In this document: in pieces, positions 34,372 to 43,800 of the stretch
Layout of the letters: each line of letters opens with the position of its first letter
How positions within the stretch are numbered: the stretch's first letter is position 1
NCBI RefSeq assembly: GCF_014193695.1
Contig: NZ_JACHZR010000005.1
Coordinates: 310,001 to 374,000 of the forward strand
Direction: 5' to 3'
Source: Rhizobium sp. BK316
GTDB taxonomy: Bacteria > Pseudomonadota > Alphaproteobacteria > Rhizobiales > Rhizobiaceae
DNA: 64,000 bases
The notes under the pieces: generated by a model
What the model was told of the DNA's origin: nothing
Database searches by the model: none
The model's input: the letters and a program-made list of their open reading frames with translations, nothing else
Translations under genes and position numbers: made by a program

Positions 34372-35682
34372 TTACTTGATATAGCCCGCCTTGGTCATTT
34401 CGCGGGTGGTCAGCTGCTGCGCGCTCTGCAGGGCCTGGTCGACCGAGATCTGGCCGGCAAGAGCTGCGGAGAACTGCTGGCCGACAGCCGTGCCGATGCC
34501 CTGGAATTCCGGGATCGCCACGAACTGGACGCCGACATAGGGAACCGGCTTGACAGTCGGCTTGGTCGGGTCGGCGGAGTTGATGCTGTCGAGCGTCATC
34601 TTCGCAAACGGAGCGGCCTTCTGGTAGTCGGCATTCGCATAGAGCGAAGTGCGGGTGCCGGGAGGTGCGTTCAGCCAGCCTTCCTTTTCGGCGACGAGAT
34701 TGGTGTAGTCCTTGCTGGTTGCCCAGGCGATGAACTTCTCGGCGGCTTCAGACTTCTGCGAGCCTGCCGGAATGGCGAGGTTCCAAGCCCAGAGCCAGTT
34801 GCCGCGCTTGCCGAGGCCCTTGTCCGGAGCCAGCGCAAAGCCGACCTTGTCGGCAACCTGCGACTGCTTCGGATCGGCCACGAAGGAAGCAGCAACCGTT
34901 GCGTCGATCCACATGCCGCACTTGCCGGTCTGGAAGAGCGCCAGATTTTCGTTGAAGCCGTTGGAAGAAGCACCCGGAGGGCCGGCTTCCTTCATCAGGT
35001 TGACGTAGAAGGTCAGCGTGTCCTTCCACTCGGGCTGATCGAACTGCGGCTTCCACTCTTCATCGAACCAGCGAGCGCCGAAAGAGTTCGACATCGCCGT
35101 CAGGAAGGCCATGTTTTCGCCCCAGCCGGCCTTGCCGCGCAGGCAGATGCCGTAGATTTCCTTGTCCTTGTTGGTGATCTTCTTCGCAGCGTCTGCGATG
35201 AAGTCCCAGGTCGGCGCGTCGGGCATCTTCAGGCCGGCGGCGTCGAACAGGTCCTTGCGGTACATGACCATGGAGCTTTCGCCGTAGAACGGAGCTGCAT
35301 AGAGCTTGCCGTCCTGGCTGATGCCGCTGCGGATAGCCGGCAGCAGGTCATTCACGTCGTAGCTGTCGCCGAGATTGTCGAGCGGCAGCAGCCAGCCCTG
35401 CTTTGCCCAGATCGGAACTTCATAGGTGCCGATCGTGAGCACGTCATACTGGCCACCCTTGGTCGCGATGTCGGTCGTGACCTTCTGGCGCAGTACGTTT
35501 TCTTCGAGGGTTACCCATTCAAGGTCGATGCCGGGATTTTTCGCCTTGAAGTCATCCGTCAGCTTCTGCATCCGGATCATGTCGCCGTTGTTCACGGTCG
35601 CGATTGTCAGCGTCTCGGCCGAAGCCATGCCGGCAAACGCCATTGCCGAGCAGGCGCCCAGCAGGAAAGTTCTCAATGTCAT
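34372..35682 (-). CDS. smoE: Sorbitol/mannitol-binding periplasmic protein
   Basis: 436-residue family 1 solute-binding protein. Signal peptide at about 1-22 (TLRTFLLGACSAMAFAGMAS, cut after ASA). Mature protein has GGQYDVLTIGTYEVPIWAKQ and NWLWAWNLAIP, stretches shared with SmoE/MtlE of other rhizobia. First gene of smoEFGK-mtlK-HAD-kinase. A TGAGCA/TGCTCA inverted repeat sits 25 bp upstream of the start, and GGGAGGAAG precedes the ATG. Confidence 0.92.
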   Translation of the reverse strand: MTLRTFLLGACSAMAFAGMASAETLTIATVNNGDMIRMQKLTDDFKAKNPGIDLEWVTLEENVLRQKVTTDIATKGGQYDVLTIGTYEVPIWAKQGWLLPLDNLGDSYDVNDLLPAIRSGISQDGKLYAAPFYGESSMVMYRKDLFDAAGLKMPDAPTWDFIADAAKKITNKDKEIYGICLRGKAGWGENMAFLTAMSNSFGARWFDEEWKPQFDQPEWKDTLTFYVNLMKEAGPPGASSNGFNENLALFQTGKCGMWIDATVAASFVADPKQSQVADKVGFALAPDKGLGKRGNWLWAWNLAIPAGSQKSEAAEKFIAWATSKDYTNLVAEKEGWLNAPPGTRTSLYANADYQKAAPFAKMTLDSINSADPTKPTVKPVPYVGVQFVAIPEFQGIGTAVGQQFSAALAGQISVDQALQSAQQLTTREMTKAGYIK

Positions 35683-35706
35683 ATCTTCCTCCCAGAAGAT
35701 GAGTAG

Positions 35707-35725
35707 TGAGCATTCGCTTTGCTCA
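35707..35725. promoter_or_regulatory. Inverted repeat upstream of smoE, probable operator
   Basis: TGAGCA-N7-TGCTCA, 25 bp before the smoE start. The same hexamers occur, in the opposite order, in the hairpin at 35822-35846. The rest of the 146-bp gap is AT-rich and suits a promoter. The likely binder is the adjacent SorC-type protein. Confidence 0.55.
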
Positions 35726-35821
35726 TGGGCAATTACTCATCAGCGGAGAAAATTTGTCAATTGGCAATCGTTGCTGCGATGCCGAACAATCGAGCTATAG
35801 CATTGATTCAGAAAGGTAATA

Positions 35822-35846
35822 TTTTTGCTCAGTTATTGAGCAAAAA
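35822..35846 (-). terminator. Hairpin at the 3' end of the SorC-type gene
   Basis: TTTTTGCTCA and TGAGCAAAAA, perfect 10-bp arms with a 5-base loop. It overlaps the last codons and stop of the SorC-type gene. On the minus strand a T-run ends the first arm and AAAAATATTA follows the second, so it is either a weak terminator or a second operator copy. Confidence 0.4.
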
Positions 35847-36782
35847 CTCAGCGGTCTCTTCGTCCGTGATCAAACCGTTCACCTGATGGCCGCTGATGGC
35901 CGCCCTGATCGCCTTGAACTTGCGCTTGCCCTTGGCAATCCCGATGACGACAGACGAATCGCGCGGCGGGATCGGAGCCGATGCGACACGCTCGTTGATC
36001 GGGTTGTCGAGCAGCTTGCCGTCGGCGTCGAATATCCAGCCGCAAATCTCGCCCGCCGCGCCGCCGCGCATCAGTTCCATCATCTCGTCCTTCTCGAGGA
36101 AACCGTCGACGCAGAGCGGGCCGTCGATCCCGAGCTCGCCGATACCGACGAAGGTCACATCCGCCTGTGCGCTGATCGCCAGCGTCGAGCGCACGAGCTG
36201 CTGGCCATGCAGAAGCTCGCGCTCCTCCGCCGAGGTGACGAGAACCGGCAGCGGCATCGGATAGTGCCGCGCCTTCACGGCATCGGCCATGCTGAAGATG
36301 ACGTTGTAATAGGCGGCCGAACCGTCCGGGGCGATATTGCCCGTCAGCGAAACGATGCGGTGATTGGGACATTCGATCGCCGGCAACTGGTCGACGGCCG
36401 CCTTCAGCGTTCGCCCGGTGCCGACCGCGAGCACGATCGGATCGGGGCGCTTCAGCCAGCGCTCGATCTCGGAAGCTGCCGCCTCCGCAATGCCGACCGT
36501 CGTCGATGATGAGCCTGGATCGCTCGGAACGACCTCGACGTGCTTAAGACCGAATTTCTTGCGCAGCTGATTACCGAGTTCGAGGCAGGCGGCAATCGGA
36601 TGGTCGAGCCGTACCTTGATCAGCCGCTCGGCCACGGCGAGCGAGACAAGCCGCTGTGCCGACTGGCGCGAAATGCCCATGGCGGACGCGATTTCATCCT
36701 GCGTACGGCCGGCAACATAATAGAGCCAACCGGCGCGCGCCGCGTCATCCAGCCGTCCGGAGGTCTCCGATCTCTTCACCAT
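35829..36782 (-). CDS. SorC/DeoR-like regulator of the polyol operon
   Basis: 317 residues. HTH at about 15-55 (AARAGWLYYVAGRTQDEIAS, then GISRQSAQRLVSLA), then a sugar-binding SorC domain with VLAVGTGRTLKAAVDQ and HRIVSLTGNIAPDG. It lies directly upstream of smoE on the same strand, the place of the regulator in rhizobial sorbitol/mannitol loci. It probably binds the TGAGCA repeats next to it. The inducer is likely a polyol or ketose (inference). Confidence 0.88.
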   Translation of the reverse strand: MVKRSETSGRLDDAARAGWLYYVAGRTQDEIASAMGISRQSAQRLVSLAVAERLIKVRLDHPIAACLELGNQLRKKFGLKHVEVVPSDPGSSSTTVGIAEAAASEIERWLKRPDPIVLAVGTGRTLKAAVDQLPAIECPNHRIVSLTGNIAPDGSAAYYNVIFSMADAVKARHYPMPLPVLVTSAEERELLHGQQLVRSTLAISAQADVTFVGIGELGIDGPLCVDGFLEKDEMMELMRGGAAGEICGWIFDADGKLLDNPINERVASAPIPPRDSSVVIGIAKGKRKFKAIRAAISGHQVNGLITDEETAEFLLNN

Positions 36783-36880
36783 CTATCGCCGCCATTGATT
36801 TCTTTGAGTCTGTCTGGCGCCAGATCAAACCAAAAATCGGGCAAATGTCGAGGGCGTTGAAAAAGTGAGCAGCCAGTTCT

Positions 36881-37537
36881 TTATCCGAACCACTGCATGA
36901 CGATGTAGATGGCAGCCTTGAAGAGACCGTAGATCACCCCACCGGCAACAGTGACGGAAACCGCCGTCATGACGAAGCCAAGGAGCGAAAACAGCCCGTC
37001 CCGGCCGAGAATTGCAAAGGCAAAGACGGAAATCGCAATCGCCGGCAGGATATTGCCGAGCGGCACCGGCAGCACGAGAACGATCGCCAGCACCAGGCAG
37101 CAGAAGCCCGCCAGATATTCCGCAGGCGGCTCCACGAAAATGCTGAGCCGCGGCTGCAGCATGCGTTCCGCCCAGGCGAGCCAGGGATGGATGCGCCCAA
37201 CGATCGTCTCGAAATCCTCCCGTCGCATGGAGCGCGCCGCAATTGCCTTCGGCAACCACGGCTTCAAGCCGAAGGTGAGCTGCGCAGCGAGGAATACCAG
37301 GGGAGCGCCGAGCAGCGAGGAGGTGCCGGGCGGTGTTGGAAAGGCGTTCGGCAATGCGAAGATCAGCATCAATGCGCCGATCGCCCGGTCGCCCATCGTC
37401 TGGAACAGATCTCCGATCGACACTCGTTCACGGCTTCGATCCGCCGCCATCTGTCGCAGGATGGAGGAAAGCCGCCGGCCTTTTGGGCGCGGCCTGCGAG
37501 TGGTCGTTCTATTGGCTTCGGTATTTTCGATGGTCAT
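36881..37537 (-). CDS. exoD: ExoD-like exopolysaccharide synthesis membrane protein
   Basis: 218 residues, about four to five hydrophobic segments. Typical ExoD blocks: SSILRQMAADRSRERVSIGD, ALMLIFALPNAFPTPPGTSS, and FVEPPAEYLAGFCCLVLAIV. In Sinorhizobium ExoD is needed for normal exopolysaccharide, alkaline tolerance and nodule invasion; its biochemical role is unknown. I place the start at 37535-37537 (MTIENTEAN); the frame is open further but the added residues are unlike the family. No operon partner. Confidence 0.88.
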   Translation of the reverse strand: MTIENTEANRTTTRRPRPKGRRLSSILRQMAADRSRERVSIGDLFQTMGDRAIGALMLIFALPNAFPTPPGTSSLLGAPLVFLAAQLTFGLKPWLPKAIAARSMRREDFETIVGRIHPWLAWAERMLQPRLSIFVEPPAEYLAGFCCLVLAIVLVLPVPLGNILPAIAISVFAFAILGRDGLFSLLGFVMTAVSVTVAGGVIYGLFKAAIYIVMQWFG

Positions 37538-37720
37538 GAATCCGGCATCGGCAGGTGAATAATGAAAAGCTTGCCCGTGCAATATGCCAATAGCATGACC
37601 CTGACGGATGAAAATTTCGGTGCGCGCATGCCAGTAACTTAGTTCATTTATCGAATAATCCTTGTAATTCCCCGCCAAGAGTGCGAGCAGACGCCGACAC
37701 AGACAATCGGCAGACACCAG

Positions 37721-38632
37721 ATGATCATTTCATTCGATATCGGTGGCTCCGCCATCAAGGGCGGAATTGCGCGTTCAGAATCCGACATCGTACCGCTCGG
37801 CCGCCGCCCGACGCCGAAGGACGATTTCCCGGCTTTCGTCAAAACGCTGAAGAGCTTTATCACCGAGGCCGGCGAACAACCCTCCCGCATTGCGCTCTCG
37901 ATTGCCGGCGTCGTCGACCCGGACACGCAGCGCCTGATCGTCGCCAACATACCCTGCATCCACGGCCGCAATCTCGCTGCCGATCTGGAGGCTACGCTCG
38001 GCCTGCCCGTGCTGATCGCCAATGATGCCGATTGCTTCGCCATGGCGGAAGCCGAGCTCGGCGCCGGCCGCGGCCACCGCATCGTCTTCGGCGCCATCCT
38101 CGGCACCGGCGTCGGCGGCGGCATCGTCTCCGATGGTCGCCTCATCAATGCGTCAGGCGGATTTGCGGGAGAATGGGGCCACGGCCCGATTATCGCGTCG
38201 CAGGCAGGCACTCCGCCGGTCGCCATTCCCGCTTATGCCTGCGGCTGCGGCCAGAAAGGCTGCGTCGATACCGTCGGCGGCGCACGCGGCCTGGAACGCC
38301 TGCACAAGACGCTGCACGATCTCGACCTCTCCAGCGAAGAAATCGTCACCAACTGGCGCAAAGGCGAGGAAAAGGCCAACCGCACCATCGACGTCTATGT
38401 GGATCTCGTCGCTTCGCCGCTGGCGCTCGCTGTCAACATAACGGGCGCAACGATCGTGCCAGTCGGCGGCGGCCTATCGAATGTCGAACCGCTTCTCGCC
38501 GAACTCGATCAGGCAGTGCGTGCCCGTATCCTGCGGAAATTCGATCGGCCGCTGGTGGTGCGCAGTGAATGCCGCATCGAACCCGGTCTGATCGGCGCAG
38601 CGCTTCTGGGTCTGAAGGCCGAAGCAGCCTGA
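37721..38632 (+). CDS. ROK family sugar kinase (N-acetylglucosamine kinase-like)
   Basis: 303 residues. ATP motif SFDIGGSAIKGG at the N-terminus, catalytic Asp in LIANDADCFAMAEA, FGAILGTGVGGGIV, and the ROK zinc site with GEWGHGPI followed by CGCGQKGCVDTVGG. It phosphorylates a hexose; the facing GH20 hexosaminidase gene suggests GlcNAc. The two genes converge with 58 bp between them, and that gap holds a rhizobial palindromic repeat. The RBS is weak. Confidence 0.9.
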   Translation: MIISFDIGGSAIKGGIARSESDIVPLGRRPTPKDDFPAFVKTLKSFITEAGEQPSRIALSIAGVVDPDTQRLIVANIPCIHGRNLAADLEATLGLPVLIANDADCFAMAEAELGAGRGHRIVFGAILGTGVGGGIVSDGRLINASGGFAGEWGHGPIIASQAGTPPVAIPAYACGCGQKGCVDTVGGARGLERLHKTLHDLDLSSEEIVTNWRKGEEKANRTIDVYVDLVASPLALAVNITGATIVPVGGGLSNVEPLLAELDQAVRARILRKFDRPLVVRSECRIEPGLIGAALLGLKAEAA

Positions 38633-38633
38633 A

Positions 38634-38677
38634 GCAATTCCAGCAAAAGTGTGCAGCGGGTTTGCGTCCGGAATTGC
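38634..38677. repeat. Short palindromic intergenic repeat of rhizobial type
   Basis: GCAATTCC (38634-38641) and GGAATTGC (38670-38677) enclose GCAAA/TTTGC inner arms. The wording, including GTGTGCAGCGG in the centre, is one I recognise as common between genes in Rhizobium and Agrobacterium genomes. It sits between the two convergent genes, where it may also stop transcription. I did not find another copy in this window. Confidence 0.6.
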
Positions 38678-38690
38678 GTAATAACCAACT

Positions 38691-40610
38691 TTAAAGCTTC
38701 GGCCACATCCTGACGATCGCGGCGAAGCGCAGCCAGTCCTTTCGGAGTGTCGGGGTCCAGGCAGCTTCCGCAACCGCCGACAGCCGCGGGAAGACCAACC
38801 GGTTGAAATAGGCCCTCGAGACGAAATTTTCGCCCCAGATGCAAGCCTGGATGCCACGCATCCGCTCTCTCAACTCCTCTGGGAACTCGCCCTCGGGTTC
38901 GTATGCATAGGTCTTTTCCGGTGGCGTGAAACCAGCCCAACTCGCACCCGGCTCTCCCCAGCCTTCCGCCTGGGCCATATCGAGATAATAGGCCTGCCCC
39001 GGCGTCATGACGATATCATAGCCCTCGCCCGCCAGCTCGATGCCGACCTCCGGCTTCTCCCAGGCCATCAGCAGCGTGCCGTCGCGATCGACGCCGCCGC
39101 CATGCGAGACCTCGTTCCAGCCGGCAAGCTTCTTGCCGCGTTCGGCAAGCATGGCCTTGATCCGCCGCATGAAATGCGACTGGAGCTCGGCCGTGCCGGC
39201 AAGCTTTTCCTTCTCCATCAATGCTTTGCAGGCCGGTGAGGCGAGCCAGGAACCATGCGGCACCTCATCCCCGCCGATATGGAGATAGTCGAAGGGAAAG
39301 AGTGCTGCCACCTCGTCGAACACCTTGCCCAGGAATTCATAGGTGAACTCAATCGCCGGATTGAGCGCATTATTCGGATAGCCCTGCACCGAGCGGTAGC
39401 TGCCCGGCGCCTCCTGCCCATCGACAAGCTTTGGCAGAGAAAAGAGAGCGGCTGCGCTGTGCCCGGGAATATCGATCTCGGCCACGACATCGACATGAAG
39501 TGCAGCGGCGTGAGCGACGATCCGGCGCGCGTCGTCCTGCGTGTAATATCCCGATCGCGGTTCGGCCCCGTCACCAAGCTGCGGCACGAGAACCTCATCC
39601 GGCCCGCGTTTTGCGCCGATCTCCGTGAGCTCCGGATAGGCCTTGATCTCCAGTCGCCAGGCCTCATCGTCGGTCAGATGCCAATGGAAAATGTTGAGCT
39701 TGTTCCAGGCGAGGATATCGATCAGCCGCTCGATATCCTCGACCGGATAGAACTGCCTGCTGACATCGAGATGACAGCCGCGCCACTCGTAACGAGGCTG
39801 GTCGGCAATATCGCCGAAGACGGGAAACTGGAAGATCTCGGCATCCCGGCGCGCACCGTGCAGCAATTGGGCGAGGCTGATAAGCCCGTAGAACCGCCCT
39901 ACCGCATCATCCGTGGCGAGAATGATTTCCTGTGCCGTGAAGCGTAGTTCATAAGCGGTCGGCATGATCGAGGATTCCGTCTCGAAGCGGATCGGCCGAC
40001 CACCCTGGACCGGCTGCAGCGTGAAAGGCACGTTGTCGGCGGGAAAGAGTCGTTGGTAGAGTGCCAGCACCTTCGCCACCGCCTTGATATCTTCGGCGCG
40101 CGAGCCGGCCGCCGGATAAAGCGCGACGGGCGGCACCTCGTCCGGCCGCATTGATAGGGAGAGCGGCCAGGGCAGCAGCGAAAACGGCTCCGTCACCTCG
40201 CCTCTCGGCAGCAGCTCAGGCAATTCGCCGCGCTCTGCGCCATCAAGCATCAGATCGCCGAAGCTGACGGGGACATGCCGGCCATCGGCAAGCGTAAGAT
40301 AGGCGGATTTGATGCCCGCCGTGATGTGCTTCGGGCCATTCGCCAGCCCCTCCACAGTAAACTGCCAACTGTCGCCAGGCTTGAGCGTGAGCCCATCAGG
40401 CGGAGAATACTCATGAAAATTCGCAACGCGCCGCTTGAGCACGGCACCTTCCGCGGCATGTCCGTCCGCCACGCGGGTGAGCGAAGTATAGGCGAGCGTA
40501 AAACCGGAGAGCGGTTCGTCAGAAAGGTTGAAGAGCGTGAAAGTGAAGCGCCCGAAACGTCCTTCGACCGGGCTCCAGCTCGCTTCTAAACGGTAATCGG
40601 CCACAGTCAT
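38691..40610 (-). CDS. Beta-N-acetylhexosaminidase, glycoside hydrolase family 20
   Basis: 639 residues. An N-terminal carbohydrate-binding/CHB_HEX-like region and GH20 domain 2 precede the TIM barrel, which begins YEWRGCHLDVSRQFYP. The catalytic Asp-Glu pair is in YLHIGGDEVPHGSW (about residue 445), acting by substrate-assisted catalysis. No signal peptide is visible, so it likely acts in the cytoplasm on imported chito-oligosaccharides. GGAGGGAGG precedes the ATG. The convergent ROK kinase could take up the released GlcNAc. Confidence 0.93.
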   Translation of the reverse strand: MTVADYRLEASWSPVEGRFGRFTFTLFNLSDEPLSGFTLAYTSLTRVADGHAAEGAVLKRRVANFHEYSPPDGLTLKPGDSWQFTVEGLANGPKHITAGIKSAYLTLADGRHVPVSFGDLMLDGAERGELPELLPRGEVTEPFSLLPWPLSLSMRPDEVPPVALYPAAGSRAEDIKAVAKVLALYQRLFPADNVPFTLQPVQGGRPIRFETESSIMPTAYELRFTAQEIILATDDAVGRFYGLISLAQLLHGARRDAEIFQFPVFGDIADQPRYEWRGCHLDVSRQFYPVEDIERLIDILAWNKLNIFHWHLTDDEAWRLEIKAYPELTEIGAKRGPDEVLVPQLGDGAEPRSGYYTQDDARRIVAHAAALHVDVVAEIDIPGHSAAALFSLPKLVDGQEAPGSYRSVQGYPNNALNPAIEFTYEFLGKVFDEVAALFPFDYLHIGGDEVPHGSWLASPACKALMEKEKLAGTAELQSHFMRRIKAMLAERGKKLAGWNEVSHGGGVDRDGTLLMAWEKPEVGIELAGEGYDIVMTPGQAYYLDMAQAEGWGEPGASWAGFTPPEKTYAYEPEGEFPEELRERMRGIQACIWGENFVSRAYFNRLVFPRLSAVAEAAWTPTLRKDWLRFAAIVRMWPKL

Positions 40611-40654
40611 ATCCTCCCTCCAACGAATATAGGGCGATCTTTACTCCCGTTTAG

Positions 40655-40789
40655 CGCCCCCGTCTCCTCGACGGCAGCATTCTGTACGCCGATGGCGTGC
40701 GCGGCGACCACATGCTCTGGCAGACGCTCTACTACCGCCGCAAGCACGAAGGCCCGAAACAAAAGATGAGTGAGACAAAGGATGAGTGA
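40655..40789 (+). pseudogene. Possible C-terminal gene remnant of unknown family
   Basis: Between the GH20 gene and the RND pump, the plus strand reads LLDGSILYADGVRGDHMLWQ then TLYYRRKHEGPK to a TGA, after an in-frame TAG at 40652. The composition is protein-like and it has no start. The end carries two copies of a GATGAGTGARACAAA repeat (40765-40779, 40781-40795). I cannot name the parent gene. Confidence 0.35.
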
Positions 40790-40796
40790 AACAAAA

Positions 40797-40820
40797 ATGG
40801 CGCGGCCTCGACCGCGCCAT
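40797..40820 (-). terminator. Rho-independent terminator after the RND pump gene
   Basis: ATGGCGCGG and CCGCGCCAT, perfect 9-bp arms with a 6-base loop. On the minus strand the second arm runs into TTTTTGTTT. It begins 12 bp after the stop of the pump gene. Confidence 0.85.
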
Positions 40821-40831
40821 GCGCCATTGTC

Positions 40832-43800
40832 TCATTCGGCTGCCAATGCCGGCGGATGATGGATGTCACCATCCGCCTCTTCCTGGTTGGCATTGGCATG
40901 TTCGTCATTCCTGGCCTTCGGCTCACGGCCGAAGAACAGAGCGTAGCCGGCCGGCAGTACGAGGATGGTCAGCACGGTGGCGACCAGGATACCGCCCATC
41001 ATGGCGTAGGCGAGTGGACCCCAGAAGACGCCGCGCGAGATCGGGATCAGCGCCAGCACGGCTGTCAGCGCCGTCAGCATGATCGGCCGGAAGCGGCGGA
41101 CGGCAGCTCCGACGATCGCCTCCTGCCTGTACATGCCCGCCTTGATGTCCTGATCGATCTGGTCGACGAGGATGATCGAGTTGCGGATGATGATGCCGAG
41201 CAGCGCGATGACGCCGAGGATCGCCACGAAGCCGAAAGGCGCACCGCTGATCAACAGGGCCGAGGCGGCACCGATGATGCCGAGCGGGCCGGTGGCGAAG
41301 ACCAGCATCGCCTTGCCGAAATGCTGCAGCTGCGCCATCAGCAGGATCATGATGACGACGAGCATGATCGGCGCCTTGGCGGCAATCGAGGCCTGGCTTT
41401 CGGCCGAATCTTCGGCACCGCCCTGGATCTCGATCTTGTAGCCGGCCGGCAGGCTGTCGCGCAGATCCTTCATGTCGTTGTACAGCTTGGTCACGACGTC
41501 ATTCGACTGAACATTATCAGGCAATGTCGCACGCACGGATATGGTCGGCAGGCGGTCGCGCCGCCATTCGACGCCTTGTTCCATTGACGGCACGACCTTG
41601 GCGATCTGCGAGACCGGAACGAAACCGCCGAAATCCGTCGGTACATAGACCGAGTTGACGGCTGAGAGCAGCGAACGGTTGGCATCCGGCTCGCGGGCGA
41701 CGATCGACACCGTCTCTTCGCCGTCGCGGAAGTCGTCGAGCGGCGCGCCGGACATGGCGGTCTGCAGCATCTGGCGGACGCGCTGCGAGGTGACGCCAAG
41801 CGCACGGGCACGGTCCTGGTCGATGACCAGCTTCATCGCCGGCACCGGCTCCAGCCAGTCGTCATGAACAGCGCCGAGCATCGGGTCCTTGGCGAAGCGT
41901 TCCTTTACCTGATCGGCGATCTCACGCACTTCCCCACGGTCCGGACCCATCACGCGCATCTGTACCGGCCAGCCCGTCGGCGGGCCGAGGAACAGACGGT
42001 CGACCTTGCCACGGATGGATGGGAAATCTTCCGCAAGGATCGTCCTGAGCTTGGTGATGAGGCGTTCACGGGCCGGCTCGTCATTGGCCATGATCAGGAG
42101 CTGCGCATAGTTCGGGTTGCTAAGCTGCTGGTCGAGCGGCAGGAAGAAGCGCGGCGCGCCTTCGCCGATATAGGTGGCGATGAACTTCTTATCCGGATCG
42201 TCCATCATCTTGGCTTCCAGCGCCTTGGCCTGGACTTCCACTTCCTTGATGCTGGTGCCCTCGGGCAGCCAGAGATCGACGAGGATTTCCGGGCGCGAGG
42301 ATTGCGGGAAGAAGTTCTGCGGAATGAACTGGAAGCTCCAGAGGCTGGCAACGAAGGTGGCGAGCGTCAGCACAACCACGATGACGCGATGGCGCACCGC
42401 CCAGCCGACCGTATGGCGCAAGCCGCGATAGAAGCGCGTGTCGAACACGTCATGATGCTCGCCCGCATGATGACGCTGCTTCAGGATCATGTAGCCGAGC
42501 CACGGCGTGAAATAGACCGCCACGAACCATGAGGTCACCAGCGCGATACCGACCACATAGAAGAGCGAACGCACATATTCGCCGGCCGTCGAGGCCGCAA
42601 AGCCCACCGGAATGAAGCCGGCCGTGGTGATCAGCGTACCCGTCAGCATCGGGAAGGCGGTCGAGGAATAGGCAAAACTCGCCGCATCGATCTTGACGAG
42701 ACCTTCCTCGAGCTTTCGCTCCATCATTTCGACGACGATCATCGCATCGTCGACGAGCAGGCCGAGCGCGATGATAAGCGCACCGAGCGAAATGCGCTGC
42801 AGGTCGATACCGAGTTCGTACATGATGGCGAAGGTCGCAGCCAGAACCAGCGGAATGGCGATGGCGATGACAAGACCCGAACGCCAGCCGATCGACAGGA
42901 ACGAGACGACGAGCACGATGGCCAGCGCTTCGCCGAGTGCATGCATGAACTCGCTGACCGCATCCGTCACGACGTCAGGCTGGTTGGAGATCTGGTCGAC
43001 GGCGACGCCATAGGGCAGCGAGTCCTCGAAGCGCTTGTAGGTCGCCTCCACATCCTTGCCGACATCGGTGACCTTGAAGCCTTTGGCCATGACGACGCCG
43101 ACTTGAACACTCTCGCGACCGTTATAGCGGTACTTGCGCTGATAGGGATCTTCGAGGCCGGAGGTGACGGTGGCGATATCGCCAAGGCGCGTCACCTGAT
43201 TGCCAGAACGCAGGCGCAGTTCGCGGATATCCTCCACCTTGTGAACATTGCCTTCCACGGAGATACGAACCGAGCGCAGGCCGGTATCGACGTTGCCGGC
43301 CGGATCGACGGCGTTCTGGCCCTTGATGGCGTTCTGCAGGTCAGGGATCGTCAGTCCGCGCTCGGCGAGCGCTTTGGAGGAGACGTCGATATAGATCTTT
43401 TCCGGCTGATCGCCGATGATGACCGCCTTCTCGACGCCTGGCGTCGTCAGCAGCATGTCGCGCGCCTGGATCGCGAACGTCTTCAGCTCCGGATAGGAAT
43501 AACCATCGCCGCTGATCGAATGCAGCGTGATGAACGTATCGCCGAATTCATCGTTGAAATAGGGACCGAGTAGGCCCTGCGGCAGGTCGCCACTGATGTC
43601 GCCGACCTTCTTGCGCACCTGATAGAAGGCGTCCGCGACCTGAGCTGAATCCGTGTCACCCTTCACCTGCACGGTGATGATGGTGCTGCCGGCGCGTGTG
43701 TAGGACTTTACCCAGTCGAGATGCGGGGTTTCCTGCAGTTTACGTTCGATCTTGTTGGTGACCTGGTCTTCCATGTCCTGAAGCGAGGCGCCAGGCCAGA

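Noticed and set aside
34285..35706. 473-codon plus-strand open frame
   Set aside because: Antisense of smoE, which has a signal peptide and binding-protein blocks on the minus strand.
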